Position numbers and translations under genes: made by a program. The notes beneath the pieces are model-generated. The model did not search any database. It worked only from the letters and a program-made list of their open reading frames with translations, and was not told the origin of the DNA. From assembly GCA_000827265.1 (NCBI GenBank), contig KN834764.1:631089-655485 (forward strand): a stretch of 24,397 nt of DNA, written 5' to 3'. Below, piece after piece: positions 1 through 9,265 of the stretch. Within the stretch, counting starts at the first letter, position 1; every line of letters begins with the position of its first letter. The stretch comes from Collybiopsis luxurians FD-317 M1 (Eukaryota; Basidiomycota; Agaricomycetes; Agaricales; Omphalotaceae).

Positions 1-1523
1 ATACTAAAATCCCTTCCCCATATAGTATTTCCATGTAATATGAAAACGGATCCCCACGACTATACAATCTTTTCTACCTGGGTCCCCTTCATGAGTAATG
101 ATTTATATTGCCAACTTCGGCCATCTTGTCATGTCAAATAGCCAAATTAATGACAGTTAAAATGCTGTTTCGCTGTGACAGGTCTAGACCCGGTAAAATG
201 GGTAAATAGCCCATATGAATAATACACTTGTCTGACATTGTCTTGGCCATTCTCGGGCAGTCCTGACCATTGTGGCACCATGGACATATGACCCTGCACA
301 ATGTCACTGATCCATTCTCGTGCAAGTCTAGTCAGATACACTTGGAAAAACACTAAGTCCCTTTGACTTGGCTAGTATAGAATTAAACTAAGGGATTCTA
401 TAATCACTGTACTGAGAGTATAACTCTGCTCACTGCCAGACTACAAGGTGAATCTGTACATTTTATAGACTTGTAGTTGTCTCTGATGAGGAGCCAAGCT
501 CGGAAAAGTATATGGTATGACAGCAGTCATATCAGTATGCACGAGGGTCGCAGCAATATGTTTCAAAAAAAATAAATAAAAATTTTAAAGGAAAACATGT
601 CGTTACACTGTCGCTCGCCAACCCTGACCAGCTTGAACCCAATTGCTGCTGCTCACCTCACATCTGGCTCTCTCTATGGAAATTTTGTTATACCCCTTGC
701 TCTGAGGCTATCACCCACCAGAGGAGGTTTTGTTTATGGACTCTTCTGTCTCATTTACATTTCAGTTGGTACATTGTGCTTGCTTGATGTCTATTCCCCA
801 TTTCATTGTTATCCCTTCCTTCTTGTTATCAATTATTATTATTTTTTATGACCCACCCCCCCATTCTTCTCTTTGTGTCTTACATTTTTTATTACTTCCC
901 ATTTGAATTTTTATCCTCATAAAATCTTCTCTTTCATTTCTCTTCCTCACCCTTCCTTCCACCCGTGGTTGACCAACATCCCACACCTTTATCTAAGTTT
1001 GAGATTGTCCTGTGATTCCGCTTCCTTTCTTTGCACCCACTGGTCACTTACTAGCTCTTTGTCTTTGTTTAGCTCTACAATATTTTCATCAGATCCCATT
1101 CTCTGTCTTCTCTCCCTTCGTGACCTTCACACTCTAGGCATTGTCTCAACCTCGTGCCATTTAGAGATCAGAGATATTTTGCAGGATCAGGTGGTTCGCG
1201 TCAACATCAATGCTCAAAAGAATGGGAATAAGGGTTCTGTCTTCACTATCATTATCTGCGGGGACCTCTGTATTAGTGTTATTTTGGCAGTTGAATTTGA
1301 CTACAATGTGTGGGACATTGAGGATGATAGCGATAAGTGGAAGGTAAAACTCATTGCTTTGATGAATGAAGGTTATGTTTTTTAGTGTTTGTATCTTACA
1401 ATTTGTATACAGTATTGTGGTAAAATTCATGTATACAGAGCTCTGTGTCGGTACAATTTTTTTGTGTGTGTATGTCCGGACTCATACACACCACGCGTGA
1501 AGCACAATGGCCCATCCCACAAG
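1..1523. other. Stretch without a recognised gene
   Basis: I see no supportable gene here. An 84-codon ATG frame at 597-851 is hydrophobic and T-rich with no recognisable motif. An open frame ending at 1385 has no ATG near its beginning, although TTTGCAG before 1186 could be a splice acceptor ahead of a roughly 66-codon hydrophilic stretch. It might be a fragment of a decayed exon. The stretch around 840-1000 is pyrimidine-rich on the + strand. Confidence 0.5.
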
Positions 1524-1792
1524 TAGTGAACAAGGTAGACAAAACAACACAGATCAAGGTAGTTCAGGTAATAACAGCATTACTGTGAGAAATGGAAGTA
1601 TGAGGCTTTTATACATATGCAGGAAGACACGAGGCATTGTGGGTACAAGCAGAAAGGGTAAGTCAATGGATTTGCCTTGAGGTATGCATATTGAAAACAA
1701 GTAGCCGGGGACTGAATAATACATATATCGTCGAGACATATGGCGAGTAGATGGGTTGGGTAGAGTGAAGAAAATGAGTTTGGGGCATAACA
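1524..1792 (-). mobile_element. LTR fragment, same family as the LTR at the right end of the window
   Basis: Read on the minus strand, this begins TGTTATGCCC, carries a TATAAAAG box (1606-1613) and then a block around TAATGCTGTTATTACCTGA that is repeated nearly exactly at about 24070-24110 on the plus strand. The two copies share their start, TATA box, the block after it and TTGTTCACTA, and diverge between. Homology stops at about 1524, short of the full LTR length, and no retroelement coding sequence is attached. It is most likely a truncated solo LTR. The 3' boundary is uncertain. Confidence 0.7.
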
Positions 1793-2158
1793 AATTCAAC
1801 AGTATCTACACTACTACTAGAACATTCTCAACTCATCCAATATGGATTGAATCCACAACAATTCTTGTGATCAAGGTTAGCACATCACAGTGAGTCACTG
1901 AGGCTCGAGGGCGCAAAGGTAAAGAACTAATGCCAGAAAGACTAAAGAGAGGACTATGACAAATATACAATGGAGAAAGAGGCTTGAAATACCATACCCT
2001 GAAGGGCGGTCTCTGAAGGCCCCACTGTATCAGTACAAATTCCAACAGTGGAAAACAAATGACAACTTTAGATTTGTAAGTTGAATCCTATCAATCTTTA
2101 CAGATCATACTATACAGAACGCAACAGATCACTATAACCACATTCTTCAGACTGTAGA

Positions 2159-2213
2159 CTGTATTAGTCACAGGCGTGAGGAGAATATCACCCTTATATA
2201 TTGGAAAACATAC
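2159..2213 (-). other. Probable 3'-UTR intron, copy 1
   Basis: On the minus strand the coding sequence ends TAA, then one G, then GTATGT. The intron would end TAATACAG, giving 55 nt. The sequence after the acceptor (TCTACAGTCTGAAGAATG) aligns with the downstream exon of all three paralogs, and donor and acceptor positions are conserved. Confidence 0.65.
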
Positions 2214-2214
2214 C

Positions 2215-2592
2215 TTAGTTAAAAGTGTATGTACCATTCTTAGATTCACCATCGATATGGACCTCCTCGCTGGGATTAGAGGTCTTAACAAAGATGCTGG
2301 ACGGCGCGTCGACTTCGATGATATTGCCATCGTTAGCCGATACGGTCAATTTGACAGTCTTGCCAGTCCTCTTAGAGCCCCAGTTATAGCGACCACCTTT
2401 GGCAGCTTTCTTGTGGTGGAGAACTGCATCGCAAGTGCTTGCAATTACTGTGGTGTCTGCAGGAAGATCAATCTTCCCAGTGTTGGTCAAGATCTTTCCA
2501 TCGCCTCTAGTGAAGGTCGTGGTGATTGTGCCGTCGGCTTTGAACTCGGCAGTGCCTTTGGCGTCTCCTGCGGGATAAACTTGCAGCACCAT
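2215..2592 (-). CDS. Small unknown protein, family copy 1 (histidine-poor type)
   Basis: Encodes 125 aa in one uninterrupted frame; I do not recognise the family. The start is the ATG at 2592 because it aligns with the ATG of the other three copies. An in-frame extension upstream begins only at a GTG that coincides with a predicted splice donor. The protein differs from copy 3 only at the N-terminus (MVLQ against MAQ, a 3-base indel). It is Thr/Lys/Gly-rich and near neutral in net charge, with one Cys in ASTCDAV, one Trp in YNWGSKR, a conserved LHHKKAAKGG segment and alternating short hydrophobic stretches suggesting an all-beta fold. No signal peptide or membrane segment is visible. It is divergent from copy 2 across the spacer and has a TATA box 131 bp upstream. 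CpG content is high compared with surrounding repeats. Real-gene confidence rests on conservation; function is unknown. Confidence 0.88.
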   Translation of the reverse strand: MVLQVYPAGDAKGTAEFKADGTITTTFTRGDGKILTNTGKIDLPADTTVIASTCDAVLHHKKAAKGGRYNWGSKRTGKTVKLTVSANDGNIIEVDAPSSIFVKTSNPSEEVHIDGESKNGTYTFN

Positions 2593-2608
2593 AATAGTAT
2601 AGCTAAGG

Positions 2609-2661
2609 CTTGAGTATCTGTCAGAACGTAATTGAGCAAAGTCAGAGAGAAAACCACTCAC
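2609..2661 (-). other. Possible 5'-UTR intron, copy 1
   Basis: A donor GTGAGT follows the strongly conserved leader CTTGAAGTTGTGCT, and the acceptor is CTCAAG, giving 53 nt. The position matches the predicted leader introns of the other copies. Acceptors and branch sites are weak, so this needs transcript support. Confidence 0.4.
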
Positions 2662-3039
2662 AGCACAACTTCAAGTGGTTTCTGTCCAAGGATGATGCTC
2701 TGAGGAACCTGTGGCCCTTTATATGTGGTAGTTAGAGAACCAGCGTCTGCTTTGGAAGCTATTGTAAAAGTCAAACTGATGCATATTCGGGGCACCTTGA
2801 GATAACTCCAGCTAAATTTAGATTTTTGAGTTCTATTGATAGATTTTCTAGACATAAAGCATGGATCCTCGGAGTGAAAAGTGAAAAAAGTCCTCATCAG
2901 TATTAGCTTCACCAATGTTACCAGCATCCAGAGCATCAAAGGGCCCATCAATCCATGTAAGAGCTCCCCTTAGAACGACATCATGAATGACATTTTGTGA
3001 ACCCAAAAGAAGCAAATTTGTATTCCCTGTCACCATCAT
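2658..3039 (-). pseudogene. Upstream open frame, frameshifted copy (counterpart of 14414-14785)
   Basis: On the minus strand an ATG frame starts at 3039 and reads GNTNLLLLGSQNVIHDVVLR..., then shifts frame near 2875. There an extra 8 bases (a second GTGAAAA-type repeat) are present relative to unit 2. The remaining sequence continues in another frame to the stop just inside the predicted leader intron. The counterpart in unit 2 is open for 123 codons. Most differences between the two alter amino acids, and the gene's TATA box lies inside the frame, so this is likely a dead coding fragment or chance frame within the promoter region. Confidence 0.3.
2718..2723 (-). promoter_or_regulatory. TATA box, copy 1
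   Basis: ACATATAAAG on the minus strand, 131 bp before the ATG. The same motif sits 129-132 bp before the ATG in all four paralogs and is followed by a conserved CACAGG-like element, so it probably positions transcription about 30 bp downstream. Confidence 0.7.
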
Positions 3040-3490
3040 CAGGATTTGAAATGTGGTACAGAATCTTTCCCCCCTCTTTCCCTAAGCTTCGATGTTTGTT
3101 GGCATTAGCGTCGATGGAGCGGCGATATGCAATCAAATCCTGATAGTCTCCGATATTTTATGAACTAGCTAATTAAGTGTCCTTTTCCTTTGCAACTTGA
3201 AGAATTTTCTTTACTGATTTCGCTGGGTTTTCAAGTAGCTATTTTCAGCAGGACCAAAATTCAGAATCTTTCATACCGACTTGCAGTTTAGATTATGCCT
3301 TATGCTTGTTATGAAGAACCACTTAGTTGGTGCTAAGTAAATCATTTTACAGAGCCTTTGTTGAAACCATGAGCTCTTTATCATCTATGAGACATCTCTG
3401 AAAAGTGTACCACCTATACTTACATAGTGGAAAACCCTGCCCACACAAAGTTTATGTAAGCTCTCACACTGATAATGATAAGCGCTCGGG

Positions 3491-3627
3491 AGGTTGGGTT
3501 AGGTTGGTTAGGGTTTTTGCATGCCGAAGGCATGCCTAGTTAGCTGGTTAGGGTTTGGTTAGGGTTGGTTAGCGGTTAGGATGGGGTTAAGGGGGTAGAG
3601 CCCCCATGGCTAGGGTTCGGGGTTGAG
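3491..3627. repeat. Degenerate interstitial telomere-like repeat
   Basis: A G/T-rich tract of variants of GGTTAGGG and GGTTGG, with three exact TTAGGG units (3508, 3548, 3559). It is interrupted by two hairpins: 3519-3535 and GGGGGTAGAGCCCCC (3591-3605). TTAGGG is the usual telomere unit in filamentous fungi. This copy is internal and irregular, so it is an interstitial remnant or a transposon-borne motif rather than a chromosome end. Confidence 0.7.
3519..3535. repeat. Perfect hairpin next to CTAG
   Basis: GCATGCC-GAA-GGCATGC forms a 7-bp stem with a 3-base loop, followed directly by CTAGT. Helitron 3' ends carry a hairpin before CTRR, but usually several bases further upstream. The resemblance is suggestive only. 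Confidence 0.5.
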
Positions 3628-3702
3628 GATATCGAAAAAAAATTTTAAGTTCATATTCACATGCTATGGTAGATACTTAGGCTCGCTATCCGTGCTGGTG
3701 GC

Positions 3703-3719
3703 AGATAGCGTCGCTATCT
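3703..3719. repeat. Perfect palindrome
   Basis: AGATAGCG-T-CGCTATCT, an 8-bp inverted repeat around a single base. A further copy of CGCTATC at 3684-3690 allows an alternative stem. Function is unknown. Confidence 0.6.
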
Positions 3720-5324
3720 AGCGCCGGTATTAGTAATTCAATGCACAAAGGCAATTTTGTCCCACGCCTGTCATTTTCGCCGCTCGACCGTTCTCATCCC
3801 TACAGTTGGATCTTTATTTTCAGTTAAATCTTGTGTGCAATATCGAGTGTCCATGTAATCACCTTGCTTGCAAGGTCTTTCAACCTGGAAACATAACTTT
3901 GGATTGATGGGAAATGTATTGATTACTAATGATAACTAGCCAATGCCATTTTCGTTATTTGTGTTGCATGATATCGAATGTTTTACATGGAATATGTACA
4001 ATGAGTATTTATATACAACGTGGTGAGACAAAAGCTGATCATATAACCGAACAATGTTTGCATTCTAATTCTTAGCACTACTGCCTACTATTCACTCTAC
4101 TATGCTGATACAACTCCGTAAATATCCTCTCTCTCAACTAAGCAATCTGAAAATGATCTACATCTTCCCTGTTAATTGACCAATCTAAACTCGTACATTA
4201 CACAATGCCGATACAAATAACATGCCGACTCTTCCGGCTTGCCTTTCGGCCAATCCACTCAAAATCACTATCTTATCAAGCAAGATGCTGCTGACCAACG
4301 CAGTGGTCCTTAATAGATATAAGAGTACCAATATACTGTACCTGTATCTGGAAAGAAAATGTAGTTTTTTTTGCCTACAATGCATTGTCCTTTGACTGTC
4401 CTCTTTGCCGATCCTGAGTTTGAATCTTGAAAATTCACCCTAAAGTTTAGAGTTCTAGGGCGGCTTGCACCATGTAACAATGGCACCTGAGTTCTGTGTC
4501 TTGAGTTAGTGAAGCCTTGTGAAAGAGGCAATGAAAGCAAGTAGCGACAAGTACTTAGGGAATTTAGCTCTATATTGGCCCCAAACTGGTAAATACCCAT
4601 CCTGAGTGGCTATATTTACACGTTATAATATCTCAAGAGCTCGGTGCAATGCAATATCATTGAAAAAATATGTTTCTTGATGAACTCAACGCGTCGCGAC
4701 TTGCTGATGAGTGACTGGGAACCCAGCATGTGAACGCTGAGCAAGCAAAATAATTCCAAATTTGGATCGCTATCTGAGCGCTCGGCAACCGGCAATTTGG
4801 ACACTGTCGCGAATATTCCAAATCGGGATTTCTATCCTGCGTTTCTCGCGCGTTAGCACGAAGAAAAATTTGGCTCGTCCCTCTAAATTTATTGGAAAAA
4901 TACTGGTTCTAGATATAATAGAGACTGTCAGAAACCCATGTCAGAGACATGGAGAGGAGACAGTGACCAATGAGTTCTCTCTCCTTCCTTTCCTTTTCCC
5001 TGTTTCCTTTTTTGGATTTCTTTAATTATTTTTATCATTGCCACCAGCATCGGTATCGAGCCGATACTTAAGCCTGATATGGTCAAGATAAGATTGAGAA
5101 GCTTATGTAAAGTTTGTGCGGGCAGGATACTCTACATAGTGTTGCCGCGGCTCTCACGCTTAGCCGGCTCAATAGCCGGAATGAGCTGACTCAAAAAAGC
5201 TTGAGACAACTTGAACTGGGGTCAAGCTGACTTCAAGCGGGCTAGCTGAAAGCAAAATCCCCTCCAAAATCAACATAAAATATTTCTACAATAATTGCCT
5301 GCTCCAGTCAGAACAGTGAACCAT

Positions 5325-5707
5325 ACAGGGTCCTAAGCGGTGTGGAGGAGCACTGGACTTGTCGCCCAAGCCCCACAAGAGCCCAAACCACAGAGCGGTT
5401 ATGCCTGTAAAGGGGGCTTGGTTTTTCCCTAGTGCCTTCCCTCTCATAGAGGGAGAAGTTCAGGCTGCCGCACCCTCCTCCCACATTTGTTCTTATTCAG
5501 GTCATTTGACCGAGCACGTAATTATACACTTTCCTACATAGAGACACTCAACGCTACCCATAGCTACAATACCCCCCAGAGACACACACCGAAGGAAAAC
5601 ACCCAAGCGAACGGAGCACAACTGATTGGTGTTGCAGCTCCCCGCTCTTTAGTACTTAGTTTTACTTGTCTGCGGTAATGAAGAGTTCAAAAAACAGGGT
5701 CCTAAGC
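5325..5707 (+). mobile_element. SINE-like insertion with 14-bp direct repeats
   Basis: The 14-base sequence ACAGGGTCCTAAGC occurs at 5325-5338 and again at 5694-5707, flanking 355 bp as a target-site duplication would. The segment's start (GGAGGAGCACTGGACTTGT) resembles the D-arm to anticodon-loop part of a tRNA, and its end (GTTCAAAAA) is A-rich. This is the structure expected of a tRNA-derived retroposon. A clear internal B box is not seen and no reading frame is convincing, so the SINE label is tentative. The flanking repeat itself is exact. Confidence 0.45.
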
Positions 5708-8159
5708 CTTGAATGAGCGCTTAGCGGATGCTGTGGACCGACGTAGTTACGTTGCTTGGTGGTTACGTGGCATAGTGTAGTGATGTGGCAAAATGGGCCA
5801 TTTTACAGCTCTCGTTGCTTATCAACGCCCATTAAAGCTTCTCGGCACATGATGCTTAGAGTTGTCCTAGTGCTAACCTACAGATCGGACTGTGCACAAA
5901 TGACTATGTGCATCTGTGGCGGTATCCCTGGTAGAATGAAGTCCAGACGTGGATTCAGGGATGACACTCATGTTGCCTGACTATTACTTACACTGATTAC
6001 TTACACCGCAAGTGACTGAAGTTCGGTAACCATTTGTGCGAGATAATTAAGTCCCAAATTAAAGCTTTGAAATGGTTTATTAAAAAACTAACCGCTAAGA
6101 TTGAGCGGCAATCAGTGTCAAATAATATTTTCTGTCACTAGTGTACATGGCAATGGAGCATCCATAAATAATTGCTATCTGAAAAGGTTCTCGCCGTTCA
6201 CCAAGCACCTACACTTCAAGAAATTTCTGATCCTAGAAACCACTTCTTTGAGCAAAATATCTGTTTTTCTGACGTTCGGAATAGATGAGTGATATGTCAA
6301 GTAGGCGACTAGGCTTGGCATGCTGCAGGTACGGACTCAAATCAGAATAGATTAATCCTGGAATATATAGTGCATTTCACATGGTATCTTACGCCATTTA
6401 GGAAACAGCTTCGACAAGATTTGAAAGATATCCGACACTCAGCTTATCTCAAGAATGATTGATGGATTTTACAATGACATCGGAACAGCCCGAAAATGCA
6501 TGTTTGATACGAGCGGAAAGGCTGCGGCAAACTGTGGACTTTTTTACGGACACATGGTGCAACGATCTTTGCTTCGTTACTGCCATCGCACCATCGCATG
6601 TCCGTCGACTTGGCTGCGCAGTAGCAGAGTTTTGTAATTTTCTTTCATTCCTCACCCACCAACTCGGCTCAACGCCGCATGGATAGTATGTATATACCTC
6701 CATGATGTAATCTGATCCATAAATATTTAGAAGTAGGACTAGCGCAATGGCTCCAGTCAGTCCAAAATGCTCCTCACCGTATGTAACTGGTCAACTAGTT
6801 ACTCCACCTTTGCTAGCTATATAGGGAGGCAGCTAGTCGCAGGCATCCGTAGATGTGCGTGAAATTCGAAGGATCTGCTACACTTGTGGTTTAGCAGTCA
6901 AACCAGTCAATCTCTCAGTCTGTGATTTAGTGTGGCAAAAGCTGGGGAATTCTACGATATGATTAGGAACCATTATCGTGTAGAACTACTAGAACTTTAT
7001 CTTGTCTCGGGAACATAACTCTGACCTATCAATACTGGCATCATCTGGAATATTCACTCTAATTTCAGACAAAATTCATTCAATAATTTGCACTAGAAAG
7101 TTGAGAAGGCTCCCTCTCTCGCGCATGCCTGCATAGTCCGAGATCATTCGTGTTTGTAAACTGTAGGTTTTACAGCACAAATGTGAAAAAAATACTGCAT
7201 GAAAGTACAAAAGCAAGACAAAATTCTGAAAATTCTGATTCATGAACTTCGAGAAGGTAGAGAGAGAGACAGGCGTCTGGAAGCCACCTGGAAGATACAA
7301 GGGAAAATATGAGACATTCCTCCTTTAGTTAGTAGTTGTAAAATTGTAGAAGCCGCATAAGACACAGAAGCTCAGTGATATCAACGGCCGCGATTGTTTT
7401 ATGGGCTGTCCATATGGTCTTCATTTACGATGTTATGTTCTAAAGAAGAGGAATCTGGGCTCATTTGTTCCACTTGAAATCTCGCACTATAGTCAGATCA
7501 CCTGAAGGCATAGAAAAGTGGCGACTGAGACTCTTGTGCGGTTTGTTCATAATTCAGTGTTATCATTCGTAACATTGCTTTACAGTTCCCGAAGAGTGCG
7601 AATTCAGACTTTCCCATGCATCTTTAAATCTTGAACTCATTGACTCAAAATAGTCTTTAGAACTTTGCTTACTGCATAACTAAATATTGTGTTGACCTCT
7701 TTCTATTCTGTGGAATAGATAAGGTACGATAAAAAGGCAAGAAGAGAACTAGATTAAAGTAGATGCCGGCAATCTCATAAATGTCCAGTGATAGGTCTGA
7801 TCATAGCCCTTTTACCATTTGAATATCTGGCTCGTTGATCTTTTAGAGTTGTTCTTGGATTGCAACTATTTAGAATCTGCTCCATAACCGAAATACCGAG
7901 GGCAACAAGAAACACAAATGTGACCTTTTTGAGCTAGTTCGCCAGATTTTCGCCTGCAATGTTGTTCTTAAAAAGCTCTTGCACGGATTGTCAGGCTCTT
8001 CCATGCACTTACTACTTGTGACGTGACTTAAATGATACTAATTAAGATTTTGTTTGAAGATCCGTGCTAAACGTCAGGTTCATGCCCAGAATATCAGTAA
8101 TTAGCCTGGAAATACCTCAGGAATCCCGGATATGGGGTGTTGATTCTTCTAGCTCTACA

Positions 8160-8165
8160 TATAAA
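8160..8165 (+). promoter_or_regulatory. TATA box, copy 2
   Basis: CTACATATAAAGAGC, 132 bp before the ATG at 8292, in the same position as in the other three copies. Confidence 0.7.
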
Positions 8166-8218
8166 GAGCTACAGGCCATCGAAAAAAATTATCCGCAGAA
8201 ACTACTTGAAGTTGTACT

Positions 8219-8279
8219 GTGAGCGGTTTCTCCCAGTTTCTGTGCCTACTCTTGTGTTCACAAATGCTAAATGATATAG
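8219..8279 (+). other. Possible 5'-UTR intron, copy 2
   Basis: Donor GTGAGC after conserved CTTGAAGTTGTACT, acceptor GATATAG, 61 nt, with CTAAA as a possible branch site. Removing it would eliminate two upstream ATGs (8264 and 8271) that are out of frame with the main start. That favours a real intron, though the acceptor is weak. Confidence 0.45.
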
Positions 8280-8291
8280 CTGTTGTTATCA

Positions 8292-8666
8292 ATGCCGGAA
8301 GTTTACCCCCCAGGAGATGCCCATGGCCATGCTGAGTTCAAGGCCGACGGGACAATTATCACGACCTTCACTAGAGGCGATGGACACATCATTCACAATA
8401 CCGGAAAGATTGATCTTCCTGCGGACACCACAGTGATCGCGTCCACTTGCGGTGCTGTGCTCCACCACAAGAAAGCTGCCAAAGGTGGTCACTACAAATG
8501 GGGATCCAAGAGGCACGGCAAAATTGTCAAACTGACTGTATCGGCCAACGACGGCAATATCATTGAGGTTGACGCGCCGTCCCATATCTTTGTCAAAACC
8601 TCCAACCCCAAAGAGCATGTTCATGCGGATGGTGAATCCAAGAATGGCACATACACTTTTAATTAA
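8292..8666 (+). CDS. Small unknown protein, family copy 2 (histidine-rich type)
   Basis: Encodes 124 aa; family not recognised. The ATG at 8292 lies in TTATCAATG, a context shared with copies 3 and 4. Compared with copies 1 and 3 the protein keeps the backbone (FKADGT at 16-21, KIDLPADTTVIAST at 39-52, LHHKKAAKGG at 57-66, VSANDGNIIEVDAP at 83-96, C-terminal SKNGTYTFN). It carries eight extra histidines (11, 13, 32, 35, 67, 75, 98, 109), giving 11 in total. Net charge is near zero at neutral pH but would become strongly positive if His were protonated. One Cys (53), one Trp (70), no signal peptide and no membrane segment are seen. It is transcribed away from copy 1. It could be a lectin-like or other beta-sandwich protein, but no family motif supports a specific call. 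Confidence 0.88.
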   Translation: MPEVYPPGDAHGHAEFKADGTIITTFTRGDGHIIHNTGKIDLPADTTVIASTCGAVLHHKKAAKGGHYKWGSKRHGKIVKLTVSANDGNIIEVDAPSHIFVKTSNPKEHVHADGESKNGTYTFN

Positions 8667-8667
8667 G

Positions 8668-8716
8668 GTGAGTTTTTGGAATGTGAAGATGATATTTACC
8701 TAACCCCATGACACAG
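8668..8716 (+). other. Probable 3'-UTR intron, copy 2
   Basis: GTGAGT begins one base after the TAA stop. A good branch motif CTAAC (8700-8704) precedes ACACAG, giving 49 nt. The downstream exon TCTGCGGTCTAAAGAATATG aligns with the other copies. Confidence 0.7.
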
Positions 8717-9222
8717 TCTGCGGTCTAAAGAATATGGTTATAGTGTGCTCGACTGCACAGCGTTGAAATCTTGTACTTTGATTGTGAATGTTGTTAGGAT
8801 AATGTTTGAGAATCTGAAGTTTTCATTTGTTTTCCATGATAAGATTTACACCGCTGAATCAGCGTCCGATATAGTGGGGCCTTTGACATCGGCCATCTTG
8901 GGGTGTTAACCTTGCTGACGTGTTTTCGTATTTTCTATCTATCTATGTCTTGCTAGCTTGTGCTACATTTTTTACCAAATTGTAGTACTATTCGATTCTT
9001 GTAGTAACATAAATCTTGTTAATTCCTAAAAATTTCTTGGTCTTAATTCTTGCTTGAGTACGCTCAGCGTCTATTTGAATTTCTATTACGGGATTTATGT
9101 CATCATGTTATCAGTCGCTATGTGGGATGCATCCACGTTTATTCAAATCAACACCCACCGATTCTTTTCTCCGAGGCTCGGTTGTGATCAGTAAATATAC
9201 AAGATTCAGAGTGCCCATTTCT

Positions 9223-9265
9223 ATCCTCCATTTGTACAAAAAAATAAAAACCCCAAGTTTCATTC
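9223..9265 (+). repeat. Dispersed direct repeat, copy a
   Basis: ATCCTCCATTTGTACAAAAA followed by an A-rich and C-rich run. It matches 10340-10380 with a few mismatches. Probably the edge of an unidentified repeat family. Confidence 0.5.

Larger units (their letters stand above)
3421..5789. other. Unit-1-specific 2.4 kb block
   Basis: Homology between the units runs to GTGTACCACCTA (3417 in unit 1, 15184 in unit 2) and resumes at GGGCCATTTTAC (5795 and 15293). Unit 1 has about 2.37 kb in between; unit 2 has about 0.1 kb of unrelated sequence. The block holds telomere-like repeats, hairpins and a SINE-like insertion. A 9-bp sequence TAAGCGCTC occurs near its left side (3479) and inverted near its right side (5715-5723), but I see no convincing terminal inverted repeats or target duplication for the whole block. 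No coding region is supported. Confidence 0.65.
3060..7840. other. Spacer between the divergent gene copies of unit 1; no gene recognised
   Basis: Apart from the 3421-5789 block described separately, this 4.8 kb shows no gene. The parts shared with unit 2 (3060-3420 and 5790-7300) have indels of 1 to 20 bases that are not multiples of three. Short frames such as those at 6449-6703 do not keep their reading frame between copies. The stretch 7300-7755 has no clear counterpart in unit 2, where the corresponding interval is only about 0.1 kb. Confidence 0.6.
1966..8890. repeat. Segmental duplication, unit 1 (inverted gene pair plus spacer)
   Basis: This unit is homologous and collinear with 13718-18175. 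Similarity begins near GAGAAAGAGGCTTGAAATACC on the left and ends just after GTGGGGCCTTTGACATC on the right. Matching anchors include 2215-3420 with 13975-15187, 5790-7300 with 15290-16780, and 7760-8890 with 16905-18175. The two ends of the unit are also related to each other in inverted orientation: each gene with roughly 600 bp of upstream and 250 bp of downstream sequence forms one arm. Unit 1 is about 2.5 kb longer, mainly because of 3421-5789. The breakpoints are estimated by eye. Confidence 0.85.

Noticed and set aside
597..851. 84-codon ATG frame
   Set aside because: Low-complexity hydrophobic/aromatic composition, no motif, no paralog and no splice context.
873..1385. 170-codon open frame, possibly an exon
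   Set aside because: No ATG near its start; the first half is T-rich low complexity. The last ~66 codons look more protein-like, but no homology can be shown from sequence alone.
2176..2613. Long frames antisense to each of the four small genes (also 14017-14352 +, 8289-8624 -, 17531-17866 -)
   Set aside because: They exist in all copies because the sense codons leave that antisense phase free of stops. The sense proteins are conserved with synonymous changes, while these antisense changes alter residues.
4185..5025. Several 60-96 codon frames in the unit-1-specific block
   Set aside because: Overlapping on both strands, without recognisable domains or conserved counterparts.
5339..5420. 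Possible tRNA gene
   Set aside because: Only the D-arm to anticodon part resembles a tRNA. A B box and acceptor pairing are not seen, so it is kept only as a clue for a SINE-like element.
6449..6703. Frames resembling 15937-16203 in unit 2
   Set aside because: Similarity is at DNA level; indels not divisible by three shift the frame between the two copies.
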